DNA of 64,000 nucleotides, from the NCBI GenBank assembly GCA_034359265.1, contig CP136896.1, forward strand, positions 21,793,501 to 21,857,500, read 5' to 3'. Of this stretch, positions 21,705-33,100 are shown piece after piece (the stretch's first letter is position 1; every line of letters begins with the position of its first letter). This stretch comes from Canna indica (lineage: Eukaryota > Streptophyta > Magnoliopsida > Zingiberales > Cannaceae). Made by a program: the position numbers and the translations under genes. The notes under the pieces are model-generated. The model saw nothing but the letters and a program-made list of their open reading frames with translations, ran no database searches and had not been told where the DNA came from.

Positions 21705-22487
21705 AATGAACCCCTCTTCGTCGGTCCCCCTGCCTGCTCCTCTCAATGGAAGTTTTGCTCTAGTGACTACCTCACTGTCGCACTCGACTTCTAGGAGCAA
21801 TCTACCTGATAACCCCCTTTGGTAACTCAAAATATGCCTCCTCCTACTATCGCTACTGTGACTTCTACCCTCTCTCGACCACAACCTGCACCACTAACAA
21901 ACCCTAAATGCTTGACTGGCATCTTGAATGGCATACACCATCTGTAGATGCGTTTAGAAAGCCTCTCTACCACCAACCATATCCAATCTCAAGTAAGTGA
22001 TAAAATTACTTTCACTATAGAACAACTCAAAGATTGGCATGTGCCTTGGAGTACAAGCCTAATCGGTGAATTTTTGGGGAGACTCCCTTCTCTAGTGCTC
22101 ATTACACGCTGGGTTACTAAGCTTTGGTCTAAATCAAGCTTTGTTGAGGTTTTGGGTATCAAGGATGAATACATTGTTTTTTGTTTTACCACTGTTGAAT
22201 GCACTTTAGATGTCCACACCATAGCACCACTTTCATTTTGTGGCTATGTGATCCGTTTGATACAATGGAAGCCTTTCTTCCATCCATGGGTTGAAACCTT
22301 TACATTTGCTCCAGTATGGGTGTCCATCCAAGATTTACTTCTTGAATTATGGACTATCAAATTTGTATCTTTGATAGCAAATTATTTAGAAAAGCTTCTC
22401 CCAATTACCTCGGCTAACCCGACTAACTTTAATACTCACCCATCCCTCTCTTCCCCTATACACCCAATCAATCCCCTATACACCTAG
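21705..22487 (+). pseudogene. LINE ORF1 (DUF4283-type nucleic-acid-binding protein)
   Basis: The 180-codon frame at 21948-22487 has the pattern of plant L1-type LINE ORF1: WSTSLIGEFLGRLPSL, then a hydrophobic/aromatic core, HPWVETFTFAPVWVSI and LLLELW, the core of the DUF4283 domain. ORF1 proteins bind LINE RNA. A possible original start lies upstream at about 21705 (MNPSSSVPLPAPL), separated by stops. The frame ends in a C-rich low-complexity segment followed by a partial duplication, and no CCHC knuckle remains. Same strand and order as the ORF2 start at 22974, so this is the 5' half of a LINE. Confidence 0.75.
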
Positions 22488-22670
22488 TCAATCCCCCCCC
22501 CCCCCCCCCCCATCCAAGATTTACCTCTTGAATTATGGGCTATCAAATCTGTATCTTTGATAGCAAATTGTTTAGAAAAGCTTCTCCCAATTACCTCGGC
22601 CAACTCGACTAACTTTAATCCTCACCCATCCCTCTCTTCCCCTATATACCCAATCAATCCGCCCCCCCCC
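22324..22670 (+). repeat. ~165-bp tandem duplication bounded by C-runs
   Basis: 22324-22490 and 22512-22661 are near copies (from ATCCAAGATTTAC to CCCAATCAATCC). A 19-base C run (22493-22511) separates them and a shorter one (C9, about 22662-22670) follows the second copy. It disrupts the end of LINE ORF1. Confidence 0.88.
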
Positions 22671-22973
22671 ATCCCAAGCCCACCTTCCTCCTCTCTCCCT
22701 AACCTCACCACTCTTTTATTTGCTACTTAAGCCACAACTCCCATCCAAGCCCAAGAGCTTGTTCTTATCTTTCAAGCCAAAACCATCGGCCCCACTCTAA
22801 GGCCCCCTCCAACTACCCATAAAACCACTAAATCACCAAAAATCCCACGCCCTAAATCCCCCTATGAAGTTTACTCTAACCCAAACACCGAAGATCCTCC
22901 TTTGTAAGCGAAGACCCCTCAACTGGCCTTGCTTCAAGCTCTTCATTGGATCAAGGAAGTTCACCTCACATTA

Positions 22974-23100
22974 TGATTTTGAATTGGAACTACCATGGTG
23001 TCACCATACACCTAGTAAAAAGACCCAACTTTATGATTTAATTAGACATTTTTCCACTTATTGCACCACATGAAACATATTAGATGAAAGTATTGCTTTT
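22974..23100 (+). pseudogene. start of LINE ORF2 (endonuclease N-terminus)
   Basis: ATGATTTTGAATTGGAAC encodes MILNWNYHGV, matching the conserved N-terminus of plant LINE ORF2 endonucleases (M-x-x-L-x-W-N-x-x-G). The frame decays within about 40 codons. The rest of the endonuclease and the reverse transcriptase are not here; a related LINE continues at 26376 and 31330. Confidence 0.6.
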
Positions 23101-23869
23101 TTCATCATTAAGTCTTTTGGATGATCTTGGCTTGGGGTTGCTCAACCCTCCCAATGTGTGTCTTGGGGACTCCTCCTTGCATAGAATTCATCTATGATAA
23201 AAGTTAATGTATCGTTGTTAGCACTCAAAAATGAGTTGACAGCTAAAGCCAAGCAGTAGAAGAAATAGTCGGAAGCCAAGGATCAACAACAACCATATGG
23301 TGATCATATCAGGTAGTTGACAGTTGAGGAATATCAAGCCACTCAAGCAAAGCACTCGGTCCACAAGCCAGAATTAGGAACATGCCAAACAGACCACCTA
23401 GGGAAAAGATAGTGATTGACCCATTCAAGCATCCACTTCACGCCAAAGTAGGACCTGGGGCCAATCAACAAACCACTTACCTCTAAGTTCGAAGTCCCGC
23501 ACCACCAAGAGGAGGGAATAGTTAGAAGAGAGGATGTGTCGAAGTGGTTTGACCCCCACAAAACTCAGAAAGCGACATGCGTAGCATGCGACCCCAGCAA
23601 ATGCAACACCACTATGCACACGACTCGGACGAAGTGGAGCCTTTTGCGCAGGACACCGAGGACCACTCAACCGAACGTGTAGAAGAAGACTAGGACAATG
23701 GGTTTACCGGGTCTTTTTCGGTGCCAAAATATTGTAACGAAGCTATAAATAGCTTCTGAGTGCATGAGGGAAGGATCATGATCATCACATAAAACCTATC
23801 TTTACTTACCTTATTTTTATCATCATTTACTTTACCTTTATCACACTTTTCATTATGTATATCCTTTAA
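23101..23869 (+). other. unclassified element sequence with a TATA box
   Basis: No gene recognised. GCTATAAATAGC at about 23740 followed by ATCATGATCATCAC suggests an LTR promoter, and the upstream part reads in short frames (for example ending EDTEDHSTERVEED) that I cannot assign. It lies between the LINE 5' half and block P1. Confidence 0.35.
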
Positions 23870-24252
23870 TCCAAAATTTATCCAATTTTCGGCCATTAGC
23901 CATGCACCAATCCATGTATTGAGTGACCTAATCCGATTATCCTTTGACCATTAGTCGTGCGCTAATCCATGTATCGATTGACGTACTTAACTGGGTTATT
24001 ATCGTAGTTTTTGGTTATTTGTCGTTAGCTGATCCACACCTTCGATGATCTTTATCCTATGATTTAGCCTTTATTCGTGCACCGAATAATGCCTTCGGCA
24101 ACCTGATCTGATCGACGACCATTTTAGTCGTGCGCCAACAACACCTTTAGTGACCTACTCTACTGATCTGCTTATGGACTGGACTAGAGTTATTGGGCTC
24201 GGGTGGATTAAACCCAGTAGTGCCCCATAACTTACCTCAAGCCAGACCAGAC

Positions 24253-25092
24253 TGTTAGGGACTTTTCGAATTGCCCGATCAACGACGTATCATGGCAGAA
24301 TATTCCCTACATATTTGTAAATATGTATGTTGTGTACATATAATTTTGGTTTTCTTTTGTAAGTAAGGGTCTTGTAATAACCCTTGTGCCCTCGAGGTCC
24401 CACAGTGCGAGTTTGGATACTTTTAAAGTCATTCGGTGCTTGGTGCGGTGTAGTGGCATTTCTATAATTAAACAGTCATAAAATGGTTGTTGTGCACATC
24501 CTGCACCGTCTCAGCCCATAGCTGGGCAAACTGGGCAGAACTGCTCCGTTTGGCTAGCCATGGTTGGCCGCGGCTGCTGCCCTACGCGAGCGGAGCAGTG
24601 GACGTTGAGCAGAACGTTGAGTGGAGCATTGCGGCTAAGCGGAGCATGGTCGTGGCCACTATTTTATCATACTGCTCGTGCTTTTGGGAATCCTGTGGGT
24701 GGCACTTGGAGGGCAAGGGTCATAAGTATAATGTAGAGGAGCGTTGGCAGAAAAGCGGACTGACTTGGGCATAGACGAATGAATGACCCTTATGGACGAG
24801 TGACCACTCGATCTTCGCCTAAGACAGCTTGCGGAGCTCGTCCTACACCCAATTTTCTATTTTCTTATGTCCATAATCATGTAAGATTGTTTTATTTAAT
24901 GCAATCAAAGCCATTCGTCCAACGTGGTATTTTGGTTGCACGGACATGGGCCGAGAGGTTGCTATGACAATAAATGCATGCCCCGCGGTCTTAAGTTTGG
25001 GAGAGCGATCCGGGATGGAAGGCTAATTCCTTGCATTGGGAGCAAGGGAGCCAGACGAACAATTTGCTGCCCAAATCAATTGGTTCGTGACA
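24253..25092 (+). mobile_element. gypsy-type LTR in P1
   Basis: Starts TGTTAGGGACTTTTCG and ends GGTTCGTGACA, 840 bp, followed at once by GTTGGTATCAGAGCTAGG (25093-25110), a tRNA-Met primer site. The same start (TGTTAGGGAC), end (GTGACA) and primer offset occur in the LTRs of element N1, so the two are related families. No 3' LTR with a polypurine tract was found. Confidence 0.8.
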
Positions 25093-25110
25093 GTTGGTAT
25101 CAGAGCTAGG
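25093..25110 (+). promoter_or_regulatory. primer-binding site of the P1 LTR element
   Basis: GTTGGTATCAGAGCTAGG abuts the LTR end. In P2 the equivalent site (29851-29868) reads GTTGGTATCTGATCTAGG, with two substitutions inside the core. Confidence 0.85.
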
Positions 25111-25679
25111 TTTGCATGTCATGACAGATGATTTCAGAGCGTGGCTTGCAACCGTGACAATTGATATCGATGCACGGTGTGCATAGAGGCATGAGAACAT
25201 GGCGGCGACAATCATATCAAAGCCACGTTCGTGATTTGATTTCCAAGCGAAAGCCTAGCTCACAAGGTCGTCGTTATCGATGAACGATGCAAACATTCAA
25301 CAATCTATAGTGCGATTGTTGGATGATCATGGGATACTATCGTCAACCATTTGGAATACGGTGAATCTTCAATGCAACCATTTCAAGAAGCGATTGCTTG
25401 AGAGTGGACCGAAAGCGGAGGACAAGAATTGGTAGCCGTCCAGGGGGGTATGGGACTCCAAGATCACGATGTCCATGTCAAGCAACGGTCACTCGGTGGA
25501 TGTGGATGTTGTGTTTGTGTCAGTTGATGCACTTGTGGAGGCATTCAATGTGAACTTGGGAGGCACTCATTTCTATCCAAAACCAAGAAGCATATATGGT
25601 GAGGGGTCACTGTGATGACTACAGCATGGAGTGCGTGGATGCACTCGAGTTTCAAGTGGGCGAGCCCTCGATGCAGACA

Positions 25680-25870
25680 TAATCTATGTACATTCCGTAT
25701 GTGGCATTCGAGGAGCTGATGTAGTGTAACCAGTCGATGGACATTCCGTCTATGGTATTTGAGGAGGCAAGCATTCGATAGATCCACACAAATTCTATGA
25801 CTTGTGCACAGTATAGACCCACAATGTGGAACTAGCCGATGGACATTCCGGCGCTAGCATTTAAGGAGTG
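25680..25870 (+). repeat. imperfect repeats with GATGGACATTCCG core
   Basis: Three copies of a segment of the form GATGGACATTCCGT..TGG.ATT.GAGGAG at about 25685, 25736 and 25838, spaced about 51 and 102 bp apart. All three recur in P2 (about 30433, 30487, 30590). Function unknown. Confidence 0.7.
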
Positions 25871-25910
25871 GAGGTACGCATCCGATGATCGATGTGAAGG
25901 TCGTGACTAG

Positions 25911-26084
25911 TGCGTAGAGCAGATGGGCTCCTAAGATGCAAAGTCATTTGTGCGCAGAGTAAATGGCTCAAGTTTGTACGCAGGACGGATGACCCCTAAG
26001 ATGTAAGGTTGGTGTGCAAAGCAGATGACTCTTAAGTCGCATGGTTGTTCGTGTGGAGCGGATGGGCTCGTAAGATGCAAGGTC
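25911..26084 (+). repeat. ~36-bp minisatellite in P1
   Basis: Five imperfect units of the type GTGCGCAGAGCAGATGG.CTC.TAAGATGCAAGGT, 26-39 bp long. The same repeat, as six units, is at 30660-30870 in P2 and, reversed, at about 33890-34125 inside element N1. Confidence 0.85.
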
Positions 26085-26375
26085 GACAGGTTGAAGCAAG
26101 CACTAGTAAAGAACAACTGTGGTGTGGCAGCAATGCTCTTAGTGTGGAGAGTTGGCAAACGTCGTGGCCATGTGGAGCAAATCCTATTACGAGCATACTA
26201 TCTCCAGGATCAGCCTCTACCCATTCTAAGCAACATCCCTGCGAGATTATCGGGCGACGTTGTCACCTCCACCTGCAATAAATACGAACACGACACGCCT
26301 CGGATAATCTTAAGTTCCAATTTCATTACCTCCACAATGGAGTCAAAGACTTAAGCGTCGGAGTATCTTTTGTAG

Positions 26376-26995
26376 TCAATGACTCAGATAATCCTAAATG
26401 GCTCACTAATGAGGACTCAAATATAACCTACGTTTATAGGGCTGTCACCATTAATCAAAGACTTAAGACTTAATAGAATTACCTCAATAACTAATATTAA
26501 TGACACTATTCACATGAATAAAGATAGCATCTTGTCTCAATTTAAACTGTTGTATAACTCACTTGGGAGCTCTACCTACCTTGACACCCCAAATTATCTT
26601 ACTTGGCCTCTTTTTCAACCTGTCAAGGAAGATCAACACAATGCCATAATAGCTCCTTTCACCATTAATTAAATTTGGAACATAGTTAACACTATGGCTA
26701 ATGGCAAGAGCTTTGGCCATGATAGGTTCACTACCAAATTTTACAAACACTATTAGCCAATACTATGTGATGATTTCATGAGTTGCTTACATTATTTTCA
26801 TCCTTTTCCAAATACTCCACTTGATTAGAACAAAAGTATACTTACTTTTGTCCCAAAATGTAAAGAGTCAAAATTTGTGGGGGACTTATACTTACTTTTG
26901 TCCCAAAATGCAAAAATTCAAAACTTGTGGTGGATTTTAGGCTCATTGCTCCTTGTAATATTATAGATGATTCATGCTTAAGAAGTTGATGAATG
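26376..26995 (+). pseudogene. LINE reverse transcriptase fragment (N-terminal part)
   Basis: Conceptual translation across stops gives the region just before and into the RT palm: a segment like NYLTWPLFQPV, then IWNIVNTMANGKSFGHDRFTT (pattern of the V..M...K.PG.DG... block of LINE RTs), KFYKHYWPILCDDFMSC, SILTFVPKC and VVDFRLIALCN. Stops occur, for example in ATTAATTAAATT. It is a near copy of 32080-32665, but lacks the endonuclease part present there. It is directly fused to the end of P1. The YADD motif is not reached. Confidence 0.75.
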
Positions 26996-27786
26996 CATAT
27001 ACCATGAGTTCAGTGGGAGCAAGATTATTATCCTATGTACCCCTATTGCTAAAGGAGATAATTTTAATTTCAAATCGTGCCCTAAGGATAAAATTGAGCA
27101 GGAGAAAATATAGAAGATTCCATATGCGTCTACTATAGGGAATCTGATGTATGCTCAAGAAAGTACGCGTTCGGATATTGCGTACACTAAAAGGATATTA
27201 GACAGATATCTAAGTAATCCCGGAATGGATTATAAGAAAGCAGCCAAACGGGTTATATGGTATCTACAGATAATAAAGCATTACATATAGAAAATTAGAT
27301 CAGCAAGAGATCATAGGGTATTCTTGATTCTGATTTTGCTGGATGTCTAAAAAGTTGAAGATCCACTTCTGGTTATATTTTTCTGTTTGCCAGAAAAACT
27401 ATTTATTGGAGGAGTGCTAAGCAGACACTCACTGCAGCTTCAGATATAAAAGCAGAATTCATAACTTGTTTTAAGGTATCCAATCTTGGAATATGACTGC
27501 AAAATTTTGTCACTAGGCTGCCTATAGTAATAAAATTGAAAGACCACTAAAGTTATTATGTGAAAATAAACTAGCAGTGTTATATTCCAATAACAGTAGG
27601 AACTCTTCAAAATCTAAGCAAATCAGCGTAAAGTTCCTTGCTAAAGAAAGAATTCGGAGTGACCATAGAGCACATAGGTATAACTTCCACAAGGCGGATC
27701 CGCTTACTAAAGTTTTTCCACCCGCGATCTTTCATGAGCATGTTGCTCATTTGGGTGTAGCATCATGTATTGATATGATGGTTTAG
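26996..27786 (+). pseudogene. copia reverse transcriptase end and RNase H (remnant)
   Basis: Translation in several frames gives the standard C-terminus of copia pol: a GDNFNFKSCPKDKIEQ segment, IPYASTIGNLMYAQ, TRSDIAYT, SNPGMDYKKAAKRVIWYLQ, then RNase H motifs AGC..SRKSTSG-like, W.SAKQTLTAAS, YSNNSRNSSKSKQI and the terminal ADPLTKVFPPAIFHEHVAHLGV. Numerous stops and frame changes make it a clear pseudogene. Only the 3' end of pol is present; gag, integrase and most of the RT are absent. It is the internal 3' end of the element whose 3' LTR follows at 28157. Confidence 0.88.
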
Positions 27787-28156
27787 TGGGAGTTTATAAT
27801 ATGTTACTATGCTTTATGAATATTTTTCTACAGAATAAAGTTTTATATTTTACACTCTGAATATTTTTGGTTGATCTCAATAAAGTAGGACCAGTTGAAA
27901 ATAGGCATGTTAGGATGACATTGCATGTAATTTCCATGCTGTGCACCCATATATGATCTATATCGTCGAGAGTATTAACATTGTGATCATTGATAGATTT
28001 AGTCACGATAAATGTGGCAAAAGTCACTTTGGTTCGTTATTGGTATGATCGGTGGACCAGATTGTTGGAGATGGTTGATAAAAATAGTGATGATGAGCTC
28101 ATAAAGTTACTATGCACAACTATACGGTGATACATGTGTTGGCCCAAGTGGGAGAT
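27787..28156 (+). mobile_element. copia 3' untranslated region and polypurine tract
   Basis: No reading frame. It ends with TTGGCCCAAGTGGGAGAT at about 28139-28156, the typical copia polypurine tract (GCCCAAGTGGGAGA) immediately before the LTR start TGTTAG. Confidence 0.82.
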
Positions 28157-28600
28157 TGTTAGATTAATTTTTAATAATCTGATATGGACCAACGCATATC
28201 AATAGGCGTGCATCCATCACTATAAAATTAACGGCCCAAATCTTAAGTGATCTAATTATATTTATTTATGGGCCCGCGATATCTCAATGTTATAAGTGAT
28301 TTAATTGTACAGATATCATTTGGGGTAATTACTAATTTTATGATGGGCAAAATAGTAATTACCATTACCTCAGATTTTATTATAAATAGAGGGGTTATGG
28401 TCCCTAGGACATGCACTTGATTCCAGTTTCTGAAGCCTCATTATTCAGAGATGACTCGTGGACGGTGCATAGACTTGGAAGGCCGCCCCCATCTCCTAAA
28501 CTAAGCAATGGATTCAGGTACGCTTTCACATCTAGTTATTCTTAATGATTTCACATGTAAGTTCTTGGCTTAAGGTATAATTCCTGTTTAGAAAAAATTC
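28157..28600 (+). mobile_element. copia 3' LTR
   Basis: Begins TGTTAGATTAATTTT after the polypurine tract. TATAAATAGAGGGG (about 28381) is a good TATA box. The right boundary is estimated at about 28600 where sequence shared with the left edge of P1 begins. No second LTR in the window. Confidence 0.72.
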
Positions 28601-28983
28601 TTTCAAATTTATCCAATTTTTGGCCATTAGCCATGCACCAATCCATGTGTTGAGTGACCTAATCCGATTATCATTTGACCATTAGTCGTGCGCTAATCCA
28701 TGTATCGATTGACGTACTTAACTGGGTTATTATCTTAGTTTTTGGTTATTTGTCATTCGCCGATCCACACCTTCGGTGACCTTTATCTTATGATCTAGCG
28801 ATTATTCGTGCACCGAATCATGCCTTCGGCGACCTGATCCGATTGACGACCGTTTTAGTTGTGCGCCAACAACACCTTTAGTGACCTACTCTACTGATCT
28901 GCTTATGGACTGGACTAGAACTATTGAGCTCGATCGGATTAGACCCAGCAGTGCCCCACAATTTACCTCAACCCGGACTAGAC

Positions 28984-29850
28984 TGTTAGGGAATTTTTGA
29001 ATTGTCCGATCACAGACGTATCATGGCAAAATATTCCCTACATATTTGTAAATATGTATGTTGTGTACATATAATTTTGGCTTTCTTTTGTAAGTAAGTG
29101 TCTTGTAATAACCCTTGTGCCCTTGAGATCCCACGGTGCGAGTTTGGATGCATTTCAAGGTCATTCGGTGCTTGGTGCGGTATAGTGGTATTTATGTAAT
29201 TAAACAGTCATAAAATGGTTGTTGCGCACATCCTGCACGGTCTCAGCCCATAGCTGGGCAAACTGGGCAGAACTACTCCGTTTGGCTAGCCATGGTTGGC
29301 CGCGGCTACTGCCCTACGCGAGCGGAGCAGTGGACGTTGAGCGGAACGTTGGGTGGAGCATTGCGGCTAAGCGGAGCATGGTCGTGGCCATGGAAAACTC
29401 TCATCTCGACTGGCCATGATTTTGTCATGCTGCTCGTGCTTTTGGGAATCCTGTAGGTGACACTTGGAGGGCAGGGGTCACAAGTATAATGTAGGGGAGC
29501 ATTGGCAGAAAAGCGGACTGACTTGGGCAGAGACGAACGAATGACCCTTATGGGCGAGTGACCACTCGATCTTCGCCTAAGACAACTTGCGGAGCTCGTC
29601 CTACACCCAGTTTTCTATTTTCTTGTGTCCATAGTCCTATAAGGTTGCTTTATTTAATGCAATCAAAGCCATTCAGGCAACGTGGTCTTTTGGTTGCACG
29701 AACTTGGGCCGAGAGGTTGCTATGACGATAAATGCATGCCCCGCGGTCTTAAGTCAGGGAGAGCGATTCGGGACCGAAGGCTAATCCCTTGCACAGGAAG
29801 CAAGGGAGCCACACGAATAATTTGCTGCCCAAATCAATTGGTTCGTGACA
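28984..29850 (+). mobile_element. gypsy-type LTR in P2
   Basis: TGTTAGGGAATTTTTG to GGTTCGTGACA, followed by a mutated primer site GTTGGTATCTGATC. It is the partner of the LTR at 24253-25092 by duplication. The degraded primer site implies it could no longer prime correctly. Confidence 0.8.
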
Positions 29851-30659
29851 GTTGGTATCTGATCTAGGTTTGCATGTCATGGTAGATGATTTCAGAGCGT
29901 GGCTTTCAACCGTGACAATTGATATCGATGCACGGTGTGCATAAAGGCATGCGACGACAATCATATCAAAGCCACGTTCGTGATTCGATTTCCAAGCGAA
30001 AGCCTAGCTCACAAGGTAGTCGTTGCTGGTGAACGATGCAAGCATTCAACAATCCGTGGTGCGATTGTTGGACGATCATGGAATACGATCGTCAACCGTT
30101 TGGAATACGGTGAATCTTCAATGCAACCATTTCAAGAAGCCATTGCTCGAGAGTGACCGAAAGCGGAGGATAAGAATCGGTAGCCGTCCTTGGGGGTATG
30201 GGACTCCAAGATCACGGTATCCATGTCAAGCAACGGTCACTCGGTGGATGTGGATGTTGTATCTATGTCAGTTGATGCACTTGTGGAGGCATTCAATGTG
30301 AACTAATTGGGAGGCACTCATTTCCATGCAAAACCAAGAAGCATATATGGTGAGGGGTCAGTGTGAAGACTACAACATAGAGTGCATGGATGCACTCAAG
30401 TTTCAAGTGGGCGAGCCCACGATGCGGATACAGTCGATGTACATTCCGCATGTGGCATTCGAGGAGCTGATGCAGTGTAACCAGTCGATGGACATTCCGT
30501 CTACGGTATTTGAGGAGGCAAGCATTCGATAGATCCACACAAATTCTATGACTTGTGCGCAGTACAGACCCACAATGCGAAACTAGCCGATGGACATTTC
30601 AGCGGTAGCATTTAAGGAGTGGAGGCATGCGTCCGATGATCGATGTAAAGGTCGTGACT

Positions 30660-30870
30660 AGTGCGTAGAGCAGATGGGCTCCTAAGACGCAAAGTCGTTT
30701 GTGCGCAGAGTAGATGACTCCTAAGTCCTATGCGCATAGAAGATGGCTTAGGTTTGTACGCCGGGCGGATGACCCCTAAGACGTAAGGTTTGTGTGCAAA
30801 GCAGATGGCTCTTAAGTCGCATGGTTGTTCCGTGTGGAGCGGATGGGCTCGTAAGACGCAAGATTGACAG
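30660..30870 (+). repeat. ~36-bp minisatellite in P2
   Basis: Six units related to GTGCGCAGAGTAGATGACTCCTAAG; one more unit than in P1, so copy number changed after the duplication. Confidence 0.85.
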
Positions 30871-31329
30871 GTTGAAGCAAGCACTAGTGAAGAACAACTG
30901 TGGTATTGCAACAATGCTTTTAGTGTGGAGAGTTGGCAGATGTCGTGGCCATATGGAGCAAATCCCATTACGAGCCCACTATCTCCAGGATCAGCCTCGA
31001 CCCATTCTGAGCAACATTCCTGCGAGATTGCCGGGCGGTGTTGTCACCTCCACCTGCAATAAATACGGATATGACACGCCTCAGATAACCCTAAATTCCA
31101 ATTTCATTACCCAAACTGAACCAAATTACTCTGATCCTCAAGCAGGAACATCTTAACCAAGCGCTTTTTGGAGTAGCTTGGGAACCCATAGTCGAGGAGT
31201 AGGTTCCCCTCCCCGACATCGTCGCCAGAACAATTTAAATAGGCAATTGTTTTGTTTTTTCGAATCCCAATGTAGATGAGGTAGATGTTTGAGTCCACGG
31301 GCGTTCTAGGAGGCCGTTCCAAGGAAAAG

Positions 31330-32665
31330 TTGGGGTGGGCTTGACCCAGTGGGGATGCAAAACATGTTGTGGTAAGTATTATTCTGAAACACCTTTTTTA
31401 TTCTCTACAAACTACGCTAATACCAATCCCAATGTACATAATTCTTTCTAGTTAAGTTTCTTTGATGTGGATTTCTTTTCCTATTCATTGTATCCTAAAT
31501 CAAGATGATAGAGTTGGTGGTTTAAAGCTTTATGTTAACTCTTCTATTAGATGTTTTCTAATTTCGTTTACACCTCTGGACTAATGGATTTAGGCTTGAC
31601 TGACTCCCTTTACACTTGGTGCAATAACATAGGGTGACACCAACTCATCCAAATTAGGTTTGATAAGGTCTTTACCAAAGTTGCTTGGCTTTACTTTTTT
31701 GGGATGACTATTGTGACTCACCTGAATGATATGCAGCAGCATATCTGATCATGACTCCCCTTTTAATCAATGTTTATACTGATTTAATCTTCAAAAATAA
31801 ATTTGTTTAGATTTCAAAATTTTCTAGCTAGAGTACCAGGAATTCACTTTTGTTGTCTCCCAAGATCGGAAGGAGGTTCCTGCCTCCATTCCTCCACTGG
31901 CCAAATTCAATCAAAAAAACAAATTTACGAGCATGCCTTATCCAATTGGAATATTTACCCTTTAGGAATCCTAGAAAATATTAGACTATAACTAATAACA
32001 TATATCCTCCTTAGAACACCTAGATTCTACACAAAAGCTTTAACTTAAAGGTCTATGCAACAATTAAAGCTATTATCCTAAATGCCTCACTGACGAGGAC
32101 TCAAATATAGCCTACGTCTATAGGGCTATCACCACTAAACAAAGACTTAAGACTTAATAGAATTACCTCAATAACTAATATTAATGATACTATTCACATA
32201 GATAAAAATAGTATCTTGTCTTAATTTAAACCGTCCTGTAACTTACTTTGGAGCTCTACCTACCTTGACACCCCAAATTATCTTACTTGGCCTCTTTTTC
32301 AACCTATCAAGAAAGATCAACACAATGCCATAATAGCTTCTTTCACCGTTAATTAAATTTGGAACATAGTTAACACTATGGATAATGGCAAGAGCTCATG
32401 ATAGGTTCACTACCAAATTTTACAAACACTGTTAGCCAATACTATGTGATGATTTCATGAGTTGCTTCCATTTTTTTCATCCTTTTCCAAATACTCCACT
32501 TGATTAGAACAAAAATATACTTACTTTTGTCCTAAAATGTAAAGATTCAAAATTTGTGGGGGACTTATACTTACTTTTGTTCCAAAATGCAAAGATTCAA
32601 AACTTGTGGTGTATTTTAGGCTCATTGCTCCTTGTAATATTATAGATGATTCATGCTTATAAATT
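31330..32665 (+). pseudogene. LINE ORF2: endonuclease end to reverse transcriptase start
   Basis: Conceptual translation with stops gives GLTDSLYTWCNN (LINE endonuclease TWCN motif), a DKVFTKVAWLYFF segment, VTHLNDMQQHISDHDS (the SDH catalytic motif of AP-like endonucleases) and, after a decayed stretch with short frames, the same RT N-terminal block as at 26376 (MDNGK..HDRFTTKFYK, FVVYFRLIALCN). It ends at GATGATTCATGCTTA, the same point as the P1-linked copy. Plant L1-type, heavily mutated. It probably belonged to the LINE whose ORF1 lies at 21.7-22.5 kb. Confidence 0.78.
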
Positions 32666-32732
32666 GATACCTCATGAGATCAAAAAGTTTATTATTATTC
32701 TATCTTTTATAATTTTTTTAAAAATATTGGTA

Positions 32733-32948
32733 AAATATAAATAATATTATATTATTATATTATTATAGATTATAATAATATAATAATATAATAATATAAT
32801 AATATAATAATATAATAATATATTATTATAATAATATATTATTATAGATTATAATAATATAATTATATTATATTATATTATATTATTATACTATTATATA
32901 ATATTATATTATTATATTATATTAATCTATAATATAATAATATAATTG
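32733..32948. repeat. (ATA/TAT)n microsatellite with internal dyads
   Basis: About 215 bp of almost pure A/T dominated by TAATAA and TTATTA trinucleotide runs in both orientations, broken by TATAGATTATAAT. The opposing runs can fold back on each other. Confidence 0.95.
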
Positions 32949-32974
32949 ATAGATTTTTTATTGATAAGAAATCA

Positions 32975-33100
32975 TAATTAATATCATAATTAGTGACAGA
33001 AAATTTATTTTCGATCATTGATATTAGTGACGAATTTTGTGACGAAAATTTTTCTGTCATAGATTTTTGTGACGGACACATCCGTCACAAAAGAGCAAAC
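32975..33100. mobile_element. CACTA-type element, left interior fragment
   Basis: Contains the sub-terminal style words TTAGTGACGAATTTTGTGACG and a perfect 10-bp hairpin (33067-33076 / 33081-33090, loop CACA). The partner sequence continues at 36629 beyond the nested gypsy element N1. The left terminus is not visible, being replaced by the AT microsatellite. Confidence 0.6.

Larger units (their letters stand above)
23870..26375 (+). repeat. block P1: gypsy-derived compound unit, first copy
   Basis: Matches 28605-31105 (P2) throughout with only small differences. Order: 380 bp of leader sequence with the repeated words TTAGTCGTGCGC, an LTR (24253-25092), its primer site and untranslated leader, imperfect repeats (about 25680-25870), a ~36-bp minisatellite (25911-26084), and a gypsy LTR-like tail that also occurs at 1-290. 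Short open frames inside it (for example 24487-24774) are not conserved in length between P1 and P2 and look fortuitous. Sequence upstream and downstream of the LTR is shared too, so the pair arose by duplication of a compound unit rather than by two insertions. Confidence 0.85.
28605..31105 (+). repeat. block P2: second copy of the gypsy-derived compound unit
   Basis: Co-linear with P1 (23870-26375) over its whole length, including leader, LTR, imperfect repeats, minisatellite and LTR-like tail. The LTR here is slightly longer because of an extra segment near 29390-29410. After the tail P2 continues into unrelated sequence (31106-31330) and then a LINE, whereas P1 goes straight into the LINE RT fragment. 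Frames such as 29219-29419 are fortuitous. Confidence 0.85.

Noticed and set aside
24487..24774. 95-codon frame in P1 as a gene
   Set aside because: Lies in an LTR; the equivalent frame in P2 (29219-29419) is only 66 codons, so the frame is not conserved.
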